From assembly GCF_000833025.1 (NCBI RefSeq), contig NZ_CP010817.1:1550001-1614000 (forward strand): a DNA stretch of 64,000 nt, given 5' to 3'. The translations under genes and the position numbers were made by a program. Source of the stretch: Myroides profundi (GTDB lineage Bacteria; Bacteroidota; Bacteroidia; Flavobacteriales; Flavobacteriaceae). The first letter of the stretch is position 1, and the number at the start of each line of letters is the position of its first letter. This document shows, piece by piece, positions 1-9,003 of the stretch. The notes under the pieces are model-generated. The model saw nothing but the letters and a program-made list of their open reading frames with translations, was not told the DNA's origin and did no database searches.

Positions 1-778
1 TAGACTTTTCTTGTACAGTAGGTGATGAGGGGATTGGTTTATCTTCTTTTGTGTTAGTCGTATCTGTATGGACAGGTGTTTGTTGTTGTTTTATAGCTTG
101 ATGTTCCTCTTCTGTTGTGGTTTCTTGTTCAGCAAGTTCTAAAACTCCGTGAAAGCAACTAGTGCTGTTGATACTATTGTCTGCTGATTTCCACATGCTC
201 CATAGGTATATTCTACCTTTGTCCCAATGGGCAGGTAGGCTGAAGTGCGCATATCTTTCTGCTCGTGTCCCTATATTAGGGATATCGATGAACGCATCTA
301 GCTCTTCATTATATGCCATCATCGTAAGAGTATCTGTGTTTAGTGTTAAGGCATTGACTAGTGTATTATCCCATTGTACCTTAATCTTCCCCGTTTTAAG
401 GCGATTGATTTTTTTAATTACAGCAGGGGCTAGAGTTCCTATAGAGAGTAATACCTGCTGTATATTAATATACTGTACTCCATTGTAGAGTTCGATTCCT
501 TGTTTCATTAATCTAGAAATCATTTGTTCTTTACCCGTCATCCATTTGCCTTCTATAAAGATAGTAGGGCAGTACATATTCACAAAGTCCTTGAATTTAG
601 CAGTAAACGTAGAGACTAGACTCATTTTATCCCATTGTCTCAACTGTGCTTCTGTAGCTTTTTTACGCGATTTATGAGGCTTAGCACGGATGATATTTCT
701 ACCTCTCCATCTGACTCCTACTATGGTCCCTACTTTTCCTATTACTTCACTTAATATTCCTTGTTTAATCTCTGCCAT
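1..778 (-). CDS. DUF6266 family protein, 3' end cut by window
   Basis: Reading the minus strand from an ATG at 776-778 gives an open frame with no stop to the window edge, about 259 codons. The N-terminus begins MAEIKQGILSEVIGKVGTIV and continues with VGVRWRGRNIIRAKPHKS, which I recognise as the start of DUF6266 proteins, a Bacteroidota family of unknown function whose N-terminal part has a conserved 'G..GKVG..VG..WRG' pattern. The last visible ~50 residues are Thr/Gln/Glu/Pro-rich and look like a low-complexity tail. No signal peptide or membrane segment is visible. The family assignment is from remembered sequence pattern; function is unknown. The gene stands alone, with a long AT-rich upstream gap. 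Confidence 0.75.
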   Translation of the reverse strand, partial: MAEIKQGILSEVIGKVGTIVGVRWRGRNIIRAKPHKSRKKATEAQLRQWDKMSLVSTFTAKFKDFVNMYCPTIFIEGKWMTGKEQMISRLMKQGIELYNGVQYINIQQVLLSIGTLAPAVIKKINRLKTGKIKVQWDNTLVNALTLNTDTLTMMAYNEELDAFIDIPNIGTRAERYAHFSLPAHWDKGRIYLWSMWKSADNSINSTSCFHGVLELAEQETTTEEEHQAIKQQQTPVHTDTTNTKEDKPIPSSPTVQEKS

Positions 779-1570
779 AACAACGCTTTTTTTAGGATGA
801 TTTATTTCTTTATACAAGATATAAAATACAGTAATACAAATGTTTATGATGTTTTAAAAAATAAAAGGCAGTGAAGAGTAGTAAGTGTATATGACCATGG
901 CTATATGAGAATATATTAACCTCTACAGAAAGGGTGAAAAAAGTCGTATCTCGATAAAAATCTCTATTCTTAAGAGCGATTTTAGTTATTATTCTGAGGA
1001 TATATAAGTATAGTAAACAGAGAATAAAAGGAGTATTCTTGGGCAAAAGAGTCTTTTAGCCAGTTATAGTCCTAGTATTCTCCTATAATTGTCCAAGGAA
1101 TAGCCTATATACCCTATATATGCTGAGGTGGTAAGGTATTGGTTATATAACGCTATATTGAGTGATTTTGTTTTAATATATTATTTTTGAGGGTGTTATG
1201 AATTAATGTGGCTAAAAAAAATGATAAGATTTTATGACATAACTCTTTAGGAGTGCCTTTTTTAGTATATAAATAGACATAAAATAACTCTATAATAGCT
1301 TAAAAAGTAATTTATCACTAGTTTTTAGTGGTCTTATTATAAGAAAATACGATTTTTTTGTAATTGATAATGTGTATTTGCCTAAGACAAAGTTCAGAGT
1401 GCATAGACATAAAAGGGATAATGTATAGAAATGATATTGGTCTAAAGAGTACAGACACAGGATTACAGAAGTAATCGCATGCATTATGTATATCACTTGT
1501 AACGAGTCAGTCGTCAAATAGTTTTTATGATTTCGTGGAGGGGTTGTTTTTTTGTGCCAAAATAGAACAG
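779..1570. other. Gene-poor gap with a small repeat
   Basis: Nothing here is convincingly coding. Two minus-strand open frames (near 810-1046 and 1290-1586) are hydrophobic, AT-driven and have no family resemblance; the second overlaps the signal peptide of the next gene, so I leave both out. The only structured sequence is the 64-nt repeat at 1037-1099. The region presumably holds the promoter of the minus-strand DUF6266 gene and that of the plus-strand barrel gene, but I cannot fix either to a clear TTTG/TAnnTTTG pair. Confidence 0.5.
1037..1099 (-). repeat. 64-nt inverted-arm repeat, copy 1
   Basis: Positions 1069-1099 match the reverse complement of 51730-51760 at 29 of 31 bases, and the preceding CTTGGGCAAAAG (1039-1050) matches the complement of the other arm of that copy (CTTGGACAAAAG). 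So the whole unit is shared in opposite orientation about 50 kb apart. The unit ends in TTGTCCAAGGA, whose complement forms the other end. It is intergenic and has no open frame. I infer a short non-autonomous repeat family. Confidence 0.6.
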
Positions 1571-2479
1571 ATGAGAATAGTAACACATTTGCTGACTTTA
1601 GGTTTGGTATTTATGAGTATTTATACTGTACAAGCTCAAAGTAAGATACAAGGAGAGTTTAAGGTAGAGTATGTCCCAATGTCTAATTATATTAGACCGA
1701 TAGATAGTCTAAAGACGGACTCAAAAAGTGATTTTAAAAAAGTAGAGCTTGCTCTAGAAATCCCTCTTTCTATGAAAATGGATCACAGGGATAAGCCAAG
1801 GATATGGTCTGTGATGGCTTATGGAGGGTATGCTAGGATGAATCATAAAGATTATGAAGAGCAGCTGTTCCCGTCAGAATTATTAAATGCTTCTGTAGGT
1901 GTAAAACACTTTCGATCGATAAGTGATTCGTGGTCATTATTGTTGATGGGGTCTGTGGGGGTGTATACAGATATGGAGAATATAAATAAAGACGCTATCC
2001 TAGGGCAGGGAGCAGTATTCTTTATCAAGCATTTTAGACCTAATTTTTCACTAGGAGGTGGGCCTGTATTGACGAATAGTTTTGGGGTACCTATGGTATT
2101 GCCTGGTATTTATTTGAATTGGGAGACTAGTGGTGATTTCTTTGTTAAGGTAACTTTCCCTAAAGGTGCTGAGCTGGGGTACAAGTTTACAGATGACTTT
2201 TCATTAAGTGCAGCAGTAGATTTGCAAGGAATGACTGCTATCGTAAAACAAGATAATGAAACCAAGATTCTTGGGTTTCAGCAGATCGTGGCAGGGTTAC
2301 GCCCTGTGATTAAGTTTTCTGATAATATGACTTTATCGTTTACGGCAGGTACTACCTTAGTAAGGTCATTTTCTTATAATGAGAGAAAAATCAAGAGTAT
2401 CTTTAAGGAGAAAAAAGTAGCTGATCCTAAATTCTCTACTACATTCTATGGAGGAATGTCTTTGAAGTGGAGCTTATAG
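1571..2479 (+). CDS. Outer-membrane beta-barrel protein (DUF6268-like)
   Basis: The 302-residue product starts with a signal peptide (MRIVTHLLTLGLVFMSIYTV then QAQ, cleavage near residue 22) and continues as alternating hydrophobic/polar strands typical of an outer-membrane barrel, ending in aromatic/hydrophobic 'GGMSLKWSL'. The overall pattern (separate 'RIWSVMAYGGYA', 'SWSLLLMGSVGVYTDM', 'GGGPVLTNSFG.P..LPG' blocks) resembles the DUF6268 outer-membrane family of Bacteroidota. An in-frame ATG lies 12 codons upstream (1535) but would put 12 non-signal residues before the signal peptide, so I chose 1571. Role unknown. A strong terminator follows. Confidence 0.7.
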   Translation: MRIVTHLLTLGLVFMSIYTVQAQSKIQGEFKVEYVPMSNYIRPIDSLKTDSKSDFKKVELALEIPLSMKMDHRDKPRIWSVMAYGGYARMNHKDYEEQLFPSELLNASVGVKHFRSISDSWSLLLMGSVGVYTDMENINKDAILGQGAVFFIKHFRPNFSLGGGPVLTNSFGVPMVLPGIYLNWETSGDFFVKVTFPKGAELGYKFTDDFSLSAAVDLQGMTAIVKQDNETKILGFQQIVAGLRPVIKFSDNMTLSFTAGTTLVRSFSYNERKIKSIFKEKKVADPKFSTTFYGGMSLKWSL

Positions 2480-2488
2480 ACAGATAAG

Positions 2489-2540
2489 AAAAAACGTTTT
2501 AAAAGTAGGGTATAGTTCACCTTCTTTTAAAACGTTTTTT
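2489..2540 (+). terminator. Rho-independent terminator after barrel gene
   Basis: Perfect 17-bp inverted repeat: arms at 2489-2505 and 2524-2540 (AAAAAACGTTTTAAAAG and its complement), 18-base loop, T-run in the right arm. It lies ten bases after the stop at 2479. Confidence 0.85.
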
Positions 2541-2687
2541 GGTTAAAGAGATATGGAAAGAAAGTGGTTTGTAAAATGTTTTTTTAAATCTTTTAATATC
2601 TGTAAATTAGTTATCTTGTTTAGGTTCTTTCTATGATTAGTTTATGTAGAGAGAATACAGACGTTTTTAATTAAAAAATAGAAAGCA

Positions 2688-3797
2688 ATGAAGTACAACG
2701 TAAATAGTCATAGACTGATCAATAGAGCAACAGGTAAAGTGCTTAATCTCTCTGTAAAAAACAATGTACTGTATACTGAAACTGGAAAAGAAGATAAATT
2801 AAGGAAAACAGAAAAAGCTTTTTCAGATAAAGAACAAGTAATTAATAATTTCTATAAAAAGGAATGGGAAGCTTTAAAAAAAGGCTTTGTATTAGTTAAT
2901 GAAAACGCAAAAGTAGGAACTCCTAGTTTACATACTTATATAGGCGGAGGATATACGGGAGCCTTGGTGTTCTCTTCTACGCCTAAAGGAATCATGGTGT
3001 ATAAAAACACTACTGAAGGAGATGTTCTAGTTGTATTAGATTCGTTGGGGAACTTACTTAATGAAATTAAGTTGCCTAGGTGTTTTGCCTGGACAATGGA
3101 ATATCAAGTAAATAGTGATACTATAGTCTTAGATATAGATCATGCTATTTATCAATACAACCTCGAAAAAGATAGTTTTACTAATCTAAAAGAAGATTAT
3201 AATGATAGTGTTTCTTTTCTATCAGTTTCAGAGCATCAGATAGCAATAGGTCTAGAAGAGAGTATTGCATTTGTCAATGCCTCAAAAGAAACTGTATTCC
3301 CTATACCTCATAAGGGTAAAGCAGTGTGTTGTGGTAAGTTGTCACAAGATGGAACATTACTCGCTTATCACAGTAAAGTAGGGGAGATTCAGATCTTTAA
3401 TACTGCAGATGGAAGTATTGCACAGGTTATTACAGGAGATTTTAGAGAGGTAGGACAGATGGAATTTGTTCAGTCTAATCAATTACTTGTAGTAAGAGAG
3501 CGCTATGGTACATGGGGGATGCGTTATTTTGATTTAGTAATGAATCAAGAAATTAAATTAAAAGAACTGGAAATACTTGAATATACAAAAGATGTGAATG
3601 TCTTCTGTTTTAATAAAGATCAAACAAAATTAGTTTTAGTACAAAGAACTAATGCGTATGTATTTGACTTTATTAATAAAAAAGAGCTACACCATTTTAA
3701 GATTGAACACGTAGTCAAAAGTTGTGAAATAAAATTTATAGGAGAACAATTAGGTGTACGAACTGATTATGGGTGTTTTAGTTTGTATGTTGTTTAA
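2688..3797 (+). CDS. WGR-like / beta-propeller repeat protein
   Basis: Predicted cytoplasmic protein of 369 residues with no signal peptide. The first ~70 residues (ending in NNFYKKEWEALKKGFVLV) resemble the tail of a WGR-type domain, in which a helix of this kind follows a small sheet. The remainder is a string of four-stranded blocks with spaced aromatic and Asp residues ('GKLSQDGTLLAYHSKVGEIQ', 'FCFNKDQTKLVLVQ'), as expected of a WD40-like beta-propeller. This suggests a binding scaffold, not an enzyme. The gene is isolated: terminator upstream, convergent gene downstream. Function is not known. Confidence 0.55.
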   Translation: MKYNVNSHRLINRATGKVLNLSVKNNVLYTETGKEDKLRKTEKAFSDKEQVINNFYKKEWEALKKGFVLVNENAKVGTPSLHTYIGGGYTGALVFSSTPKGIMVYKNTTEGDVLVVLDSLGNLLNEIKLPRCFAWTMEYQVNSDTIVLDIDHAIYQYNLEKDSFTNLKEDYNDSVSFLSVSEHQIAIGLEESIAFVNASKETVFPIPHKGKAVCCGKLSQDGTLLAYHSKVGEIQIFNTADGSIAQVITGDFREVGQMEFVQSNQLLVVRERYGTWGMRYFDLVMNQEIKLKELEILEYTKDVNVFCFNKDQTKLVLVQRTNAYVFDFINKKELHHFKIEHVVKSCEIKFIGEQLGVRTDYGCFSLYVV

Positions 3798-3857
3798 TAC
3801 TTACAAGTGAGTTTATAAGTTATAAGATTATAGACTTGTTTTAACTAATTGTATTTA

Positions 3858-4406
3858 TTACTCAAAAAGGTAATCGTATATCCCTAAGTGTATATCTTTT
3901 TTAGGATATGTATTCATATCAGTTTTGACCTTCTGGTAAATGTCAATTGTATTAATCTTATTTATAACAGGTAGGATGTAGTTTTCAAAATCAACTTTGA
4001 GTTCATCATTTAGTAGTTGATCACATGCATTCTCTCTGAAGATTACATACCAACCTAACCAACCGTGGTTTTTAAACTTGAACATTTTTCTTTCTTTAGA
4101 TAGTACATCTTCACATTCGACAGAATAGGCTTGTTCATTATAAGTCCAATCCATTTCTTTATTGTCAATAGTTACCTTTGTAGTTTGAATACCCTCAGGG
4201 CAGAGATGTAGATAGAAGCGAAAAGACACTTCTCTCTCTAATCGACTTTTAGACTTCTGAATTGTTATTTTACTAAAAATAGCTCCGTTTGTTCTTGTCC
4301 AATTATTTCCTCTTCCTTTAGTAAAACCGTTTGATTTTAGTATAGAATTCAAGTATTCAAATACAATCTTGTCAAAATATAGTTTAGGGCTAAATACAGG
4401 GTACAT
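3858..4406 (-). CDS. DUF4304-like protein
   Basis: 182 residues, no signal peptide. The N-terminal stretch 'LNSILKSNGFTKGRGNNWTR' followed by 'IFSKITIQKSKS' fits the DUF4304 pattern, in which a helix and 'GF.r.g..w.R' lead into a strand with 'iniQkS'. A central 'WLGWYVIF' and a C-terminal helical part complete it. DUF4304 is of unknown function and often encoded in variable regions. The gene is convergent with the propeller gene and not in an operon. Family assignment is from pattern memory and moderately secure; no function should be assumed. Confidence 0.5.
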   Translation of the reverse strand: MYPVFSPKLYFDKIVFEYLNSILKSNGFTKGRGNNWTRTNGAIFSKITIQKSKSRLEREVSFRFYLHLCPEGIQTTKVTIDNKEMDWTYNEQAYSVECEDVLSKERKMFKFKNHGWLGWYVIFRENACDQLLNDELKVDFENYILPVINKINTIDIYQKVKTDMNTYPKKDIHLGIYDYLFE

Positions 4407-4662
4407 AATTAGACTCGTTTAGTTATTGATTAAAAGTCAAAGCGAAGTTACATTAAAATTAGTAATGATATAGGTATTAGGATGTTGTTTTAAAGTTTTT
4501 TAAATGAGCTCATGTGTTTTATAGTAGTAGAGAGTGAATTTCTTTTTTGATGTTTCTAAATGGGGCTATTATAAAGAATTTGGTGTCTAGATATGTATAA
4601 AAGAAAAAGTATTAAGCGGTTTTGACATTCTTGTTCCGTTGATTTCATAATTGTATATTGTT

Positions 4663-5406
4663 TTATTTGCTTAGCAGATTCTTATATACTACTTCATTAA
4701 GTAACGCTTCTTTTCTCATTCTAGAGATAGGTAGTTCTGTTTCTTTAATAAATACTCGACCACCAGATATGGATTCAATATGATTGATATTGATCAAGAA
4801 GGATTTGTGAATTCTAAAGAAGTGTTCTTTAGGTAATAATTCTTCTATGGCAATCATGGTCTGATGAATGATAAGACAGCGGTTCTTTAGATGAAGTTTT
4901 AGATAATTCTGCATTGCTTCAATGTACATAATATCATTCCAATCTATTTTTACGAAACTATCTTCGTGTTTGACATATACTGTATTATCAGTTATATCTT
5001 GCGGTTCTGATTTAGATTGTTGTTTCAGTGTGAAAAGTTCTTTTGCTTTAATAGCTGCTTGATAGAATCTTTTAAACGAGATAGGCTTAAGTAGATAATC
5101 AACTACCTGTAGTCTAAAACCGTCTAGTGCATACTCCGAATAGGCTGTCGTGAAGATAACCATAGGAGACTGAGTAATCGATTCTAAAAAATCTATTCCA
5201 CTTAGATAAGGCATATTGATATCTAAAAAAAGGAGATCATAACTATTATTTTCTACTAATTCTTGAGCTTCTAAGGCAGAAGCACAAGAGTCTATTGTCT
5301 GAAGAAAGTCTACCTGATTAATATATTCAATGATAGCACGTCTAGCTAATGGTTCATCATCGATGACTAAGCATTTTAATATGGGTGTTTTTTTATCTGT
5401 AGACAT
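4663..5406 (-). CDS. LytTR-family response regulator
   Basis: 247 residues: receiver domain at about 10-130 with acidic pocket 'IDDEPL' (15-20), phospho-acceptor Asp62 in 'LLFLDINMP' and conserved Lys in 'LLKPIS'; then a LytTR DNA-binding domain in the last ~100 residues ('VKHEDSFVKIDWNDIMYIEA' through 'HFFRIHKSFLININHI'). It would be phosphorylated by the kinase encoded immediately upstream and bind promoter DNA through LytTR. The start overlaps the kinase stop by one base (TAATG), so the two are translationally coupled. Targets are unknown; no obvious target gene lies beside it. Confidence 0.9.
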   Translation of the reverse strand: MSTDKKTPILKCLVIDDEPLARRAIIEYINQVDFLQTIDSCASALEAQELVENNSYDLLFLDINMPYLSGIDFLESITQSPMVIFTTAYSEYALDGFRLQVVDYLLKPISFKRFYQAAIKAKELFTLKQQSKSEPQDITDNTVYVKHEDSFVKIDWNDIMYIEAMQNYLKLHLKNRCLIIHQTMIAIEELLPKEHFFRIHKSFLININHIESISGGRVFIKETELPISRMRKEALLNEVVYKNLLSK

Positions 5407-6461
5407 TATTGATTTTTTAGATTGATAGTTAGTTCAACGATATGTTTTTCGTCAGAATGTGTTATATGGAACGAATGGGCATCACTATATTGCATTAATA
5501 GTCTTTCTCGTACATTAGCAATACCTATGCCACCTGCTTTTTTCTCTATTTTATATTTAGTACTAAAAGAGTTTTCTATATATAAATGTAAAGTATTATT
5601 TAGTTCTGTGCATTTTATGATAATATAGCCTTTCTTATTTGGAAGTCTAGACACATGCTTAAAGGCATTCTCTATTAAGGGTACTAACAATAGGGGAGTG
5701 ATATGTAGTTCTTTATTGTGAATTGACCAAGTGGAGTTTACCTCTAGTTCGTCTCCCCATCTTACCTGTTCTATAGCGATTAGGTCTTGTAGATACTGTA
5801 CCTCTCGATCTAGAAGAACGGTCTTATGGTTACATTCATAAAGTTGGTATCTCAGTATATCCGAAAACTTTAGTAGTACATTAGAGGCTAGTTCTACATC
5901 TATCTGCATCAATGTGTAAATATGGTTGAGTATATTAAACATTAAGTGAGGATTAATCTGATCTTGCAAAAGTTTTAAATGTGCTTCTAGATGTTCCTGT
6001 TTTAATTTGGCATTGATTTGTTCTATTTTATTGTGTTCTTCATAAAAACGTATACCACAAGTAGTAGTTATGATAGCCATCGCAGAAGGAAAAGATTTAT
6101 ATAATTGGGTTATAAATCGGGTCTGTTCTGATATTTGCTCTTGTTGAATTAGCAGCTCGTACTTATTCATATAACTCGGAAAGAAGGTGAAGTAAAGGGC
6201 TAAGGTTAGCGATAGAAATAGTGTGAACAGTAATGCTTTTACAATAAACTGTTTTATTTCTCCTTTTCTCAGAGCTTTAGGAAGCTCATAATCACTTACG
6301 TAATGTGATATACTAATAGATATCAATAAGAAGAAAAGAGTGGGTAATAACCACTCAAAAGGATCATTAGGATCTAATATCTGAAGCCATACAGAAATAA
6401 AGAGTGTTGTCCAGAATATTACATAGAATATTCTTTTTGGAGAGATAGTATGTTTATTCAC
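5406..6461 (-). CDS. LytS-type sensor histidine kinase
   Basis: 351 residues. Four predicted membrane segments in the first ~135 residues form the sensor part, with no large periplasmic domain. A coiled linker (about 140-165) precedes the His_kinase motif 'QINPHLMFNILNHIY' with phospho-acceptor His172. The C-terminal ATPase part shows the N-box 'PLIENAFKH' and the glycine-rich 'GGIGIANVRERL'. This is the LytS/YpdA-like family that partners with LytTR regulators, and the regulator gene follows with a one-base overlap. The signal sensed is not visible. Confidence 0.9.
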   Translation of the reverse strand: MNKHTISPKRIFYVIFWTTLFISVWLQILDPNDPFEWLLPTLFFLLISISISHYVSDYELPKALRKGEIKQFIVKALLFTLFLSLTLALYFTFFPSYMNKYELLIQQEQISEQTRFITQLYKSFPSAMAIITTTCGIRFYEEHNKIEQINAKLKQEHLEAHLKLLQDQINPHLMFNILNHIYTLMQIDVELASNVLLKFSDILRYQLYECNHKTVLLDREVQYLQDLIAIEQVRWGDELEVNSTWSIHNKELHITPLLLVPLIENAFKHVSRLPNKKGYIIIKCTELNNTLHLYIENSFSTKYKIEKKAGGIGIANVRERLLMQYSDAHSFHITHSDEKHIVELTINLKNQ

Positions 6462-7299
6462 AAGTAGATCAATTAGGGTTGAGTTAGTATAAATACTCTT
6501 TTAAAGTTTATTAATAAGCAGAAAGGTAAGATTTATTGTGAAAAGAATAGTTTTGTATTTGATTAAAGGTTAGATGTTTTTGACCATTTACAATTCTAAG
6601 TCGATAATCGTAATGAAATAGAGTAGGGAGTTAAGTAGATAAGCCTATAAATAGTAAATAAAAAATCCGAGTATTAGTGTACTCGGATTAAAAAGCGCTA
6701 GTAAGAAAATTAAAATACTCTTTATTGTTATTAAAATTATTTACCGTTTGTGGTTATAAATAATTTATTTGAATTACTGTCTCTATAATGTGTGCAACAA
6801 CAAATAACTACTATAATCAATCCAAATATAAGCCTTTTTAAGATAGGATGATAAAATAATCTTAAAGTAATTAGGGCTAATAGCTTGTTTTTGAATAATA
6901 AAGTGATTGTTTAAGTGTTAAAAAAATTTAAAAAAGATATTAAAAATAAGAAAAGTGACACCTAATGGCATCGTGTTATGATACAAGAAAATGAAAAATA
7001 TAATAATATTGAGTGAAGAAATATCTTCAATAAAGGTGTAAAATAGCTGTGAGTAGGGAGGAAGTAGAAGATATCATGATCCAATGAAATATATAGGGGA
7101 AAATTAAGGTATTTGATTTATTGACATTTATAGTCTAAGCTCTTTAGAATGTTAAAAATAATAAGGAGTGAGAGGCAAATATTTGTATTGTATATTAATT
7201 ACCTATCATATCTTTCTTTTTTATATAAAAAAAGAGTTAACTATTGTTCGTTCTATTATTTGTTGTAATTTTATTCTCTCAAATAATAAAAACAAAGTT
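6462..7299. other. Gene-poor gap with minus-strand terminator
   Basis: An 838-base AT-rich gap. It contains the terminator at 6664-6689 that faces minus-strand transcription although no gene of normal size lies upstream of it on that strand. The only minus-strand candidate is a tiny open frame ending at 6737 with a hydrophobic stretch and a triple cysteine (LIIVVICCCTHYRD) but no ATG/GTG start, only a TTG near 6820. The right end carries the 5' region of the lipoprotein gene at 7300. I see nothing else. Confidence 0.4.
6664..6689 (-). terminator. Orphan minus-strand terminator
   Basis: Perfect 10-bp stem AATCCGAGTA (6664-6673) and TACTCGGATT (6680-6689) with a 6-base loop; read on the minus strand it is followed by a run of T. 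It does not follow any recognised gene. Confidence 0.65.
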
Positions 7300-7764
7300 A
7301 TGAAAGGAAAAAAAATGTTAGCATTAGCTGTATTAGTTACAGGTATTGCATTTGTTGGTTGTAAAGATGATAAAAAAGTAGAAACTACTGCAACTGAGCA
7401 AACTGCTACAACAACTGAAACAGAAACTGCTGTTAAGGATGAGCACACTTCAGAAAACTCATTAGATTGGGCTGGTACTTACGAAGGTACTTTACCAGGT
7501 GCTAATAGTGATATTAAAACTACTGTAGTTTTAAATCAAGATAAAACGTATACTAAGACTGCAATCTATGTAGACAAAGGAGAAGAGAAGTTCGAAGAGA
7601 AAGGTACTTTTACTTGGAATGCTGAAGGAACTATCGTTACTTTAGTTGCTGAGGGTGAATCTACACAATATAAAGTGCAAGAAGGAAGCCTATTAATGTT
7701 AGACCAAGAAGGTAAAGAAGTTACTGGACCTCTAGCTGATAAATATGTTTTAGCTAAGAAATAG
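7300..7764 (+). CDS. NlpE-like copper-resistance-type lipoprotein
   Basis: 154 residues. Lipoprotein signal ends in GIAFVGC with Cys21 as the lipidated residue, followed by a Thr/Glu-rich linker (about 22-60) and a small beta-barrel domain beginning 'DWAGTYEGTLPGANSDIKTT' that matches the NlpE N-terminal domain. NlpE proteins sit at the outer membrane and are linked to envelope/copper stress. The longer frame from 7168 places this signal peptide internally, so I use the ATG at 7300, just before the signal. It is a single gene with its own terminator. No metal ligands stand out. Confidence 0.8.
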   Translation: MKGKKMLALAVLVTGIAFVGCKDDKKVETTATEQTATTTETETAVKDEHTSENSLDWAGTYEGTLPGANSDIKTTVVLNQDKTYTKTAIYVDKGEEKFEEKGTFTWNAEGTIVTLVAEGESTQYKVQEGSLLMLDQEGKEVTGPLADKYVLAKK

Positions 7765-7783
7765 TCAACATATTATAAAATTT

Positions 7784-7809
7784 AAAAACCTTTCGAAAGA
7801 AAGGTTTTT
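7784..7809 (+). terminator. Terminator after NlpE-like gene
   Basis: Arms AAAAACCTTTC (7784-7794) and GAAAGGTTTTT (7799-7809), 4-base loop GAAA, then T-run. It lies 20 bases after the stop. Confidence 0.9.
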
Positions 7810-7853
7810 TTTATCATTAACTTCAGGTTACTAGATTTCTAATACTATTATTA

Positions 7854-8069
7854 CTATTCTTTTATTCTTCTAGACCTAATATACATTGTTATTCCAATTA
7901 GGAAGGTTAGAATACTGATGAATATTTCTTTGTCATATTCATGTATTTTAAAAGCTTCTATTTGTTGTAAGGTTTCTATATGGATATTATACATATAGAT
8001 TTGGTGGCCTAATATAAGTAAGGAAGCAATAATGATAAAGCTACTAGTGATTTTTAATTTCTGTTTCAT
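7854..8069 (-). CDS. Small two-span membrane protein
   Basis: 71 residues starting MKQKLKITSSFIIIASLLIL. Two predicted membrane helices (about 9-28 and 50-65) joined by a short loop, ending in the basic tail RSRRIKE. A longer frame continues upstream to 8258 but runs through the terminator of the neighbouring gene, so I place the start at the ATG at 8067-8069. I do not recognise a family. It could be a small stress or regulatory membrane peptide, or simply an unconserved ORF. Confidence 0.45.
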   Translation of the reverse strand: MKQKLKITSSFIIIASLLILGHQIYMYNIHIETLQQIEAFKIHEYDKEIFISILTFLIGITMYIRSRRIKE

Positions 8070-8233
8070 AGTACTTTTCTTTTTTATTACATGATCTAAT
8101 ATATTAAAAATATGTGAGTATTTTAGTTTTGTCATATAAAAAATACTAAAATAGTTCATATTGTGTATTTTTGAGCAGGTGTCCTTAATGAAAACCTGTT
8201 CTATATATTTAGAAAAACAAGAATTAGGCCAAA

Positions 8234-8266
8234 AAAAAGACTTGAATTCAAAATACAAGTCTTTTT
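8234..8266 (-). terminator. Terminator after lipocalin-like lipoprotein
   Basis: Arms AAAAAGACTTG (8234-8244) and its complement (8256-8266), 11-base loop; on the minus strand an eight-base T-run follows. It ends the gene whose stop is at 8286. Confidence 0.85.
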
Positions 8267-8285
8267 ATATAATTTAAAAGTATGA

Positions 8286-8726
8286 TTATTTAATCGCGAT
8301 TAGTTCAACTGAAGTCAAGTGTTTATGATTAATTACAGTTAAGTCAATTTCATTTTGAGTTAATTTGTTTATTTTGAAATTGATATTTTCATCTACAATT
8401 GATGATTTTAGAGTTAATGAACTTCCATTTAGTGTATAAGTGCCTTTGTCGCTCTTCTCACTATATCTATCAAATAAGGTATATTCACCATTCTTTAAAG
8501 TAATTTCTACAGAGGATACTTGATATGCTGTTTTCACAGCTTTATTAATATCCGGTGTAAAAGTATAGTACGTAGTCAACCACTTTCTCTCTATATTGTT
8601 ATGAGTAGCTGTTAGAGTTTGTGGTTCATTTAGTGTGTTATTATCATCCGAAGATGAACAGCCTTGAAGTATTGTAATCGTCAATATCGATAATAAGGCA
8701 ACGGAAAAAGCGACAAATTTCTTCAT
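8286..8726 (-). CDS. Lipocalin-like lipoprotein
   Basis: 146 residues. Lipoprotein signal with lipobox ILQGC (Cys23) followed by SSSDD, an acidic-serine start that in Bacteroidota often marks surface-exported lipoproteins. The mature part (ERKWLTTYYTF... KGTYTLNGSSLTLKSSI) looks like a small 'lipocalin-like' beta domain in which a W.l....... start and a late 'Y...g..L.l' segment recur. No catalytic residues. It has its own promoter and terminator. Function unknown. Confidence 0.65.
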   Translation of the reverse strand: MKKFVAFSVALLSILTITILQGCSSSDDNNTLNEPQTLTATHNNIERKWLTTYYTFTPDINKAVKTAYQVSSVEITLKNGEYTLFDRYSEKSDKGTYTLNGSSLTLKSSIVDENINFKINKLTQNEIDLTVINHKHLTSVELIAIK

Positions 8727-8780
8727 AGTTTGTTAATTTTAGTTGAGTAAAGTGTGGTGGTCTAAACTCAGAATTTTAAT

Positions 8781-8812
8781 TAAAAATATGGTAAAATTTT
8801 AATAAAAACAAA
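8781..8812 (-). promoter_or_regulatory. Candidate promoter of lipocalin-like gene
   Basis: On the minus strand, TTTG (complement of 8809-8812), 20 bases, then TATTTTTA (complement of 8781-8788). This fits the Bacteroidota TTTG-N20-TAnnTTTG pattern with one mismatch in the -7 box, about 55 bases before the ATG. Confidence 0.5.
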
Positions 8813-8922
8813 TTGTTTTTTGATAATTTTTATTAAAACTATTGTGCTAAAGTTAAATGAAGATATAATATCCTATCGCTTAATATATTATAATGTCAAA
8901 AGCTGACGTATAAAGGTATAAA

Positions 8923-8953
8923 AAAAGGTTTTTAGTTTTACTAAAAACCTTTT
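8923..8953 (-). terminator. Terminator after secreted hypothetical gene
   Basis: Perfect 13-bp arms (8923-8935 and 8941-8953), 5-base loop, T-run on the minus strand; 50 bases beyond the stop at 9004. Confidence 0.85.
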
Positions 8954-9003
8954 AAAACATGATGTTTTGTGTGTTTATTTTGATTTAAAATCGCTAAAAG
9001 CGT

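Noticed and set aside
810..1046. 78-residue minus-strand hydrophobic open frame
   Set aside because: Low-complexity, overlaps the 64-nt repeat, no family resemblance, no start context; looks like an AT-rich chance frame.
1290..1586. 98-residue minus-strand open frame
   Set aside because: Runs antisense into the signal peptide of the barrel gene and shows no protein-like features.
7168..7299. N-terminal extension of the NlpE-like lipoprotein
   Set aside because: It would bury a clear lipoprotein signal peptide; the ATG at 7300 is the sensible start.
8070..8258. N-terminal extension of the small membrane protein
   Set aside because: The extension passes through the terminator of the neighbouring gene and encodes no consistent structure.
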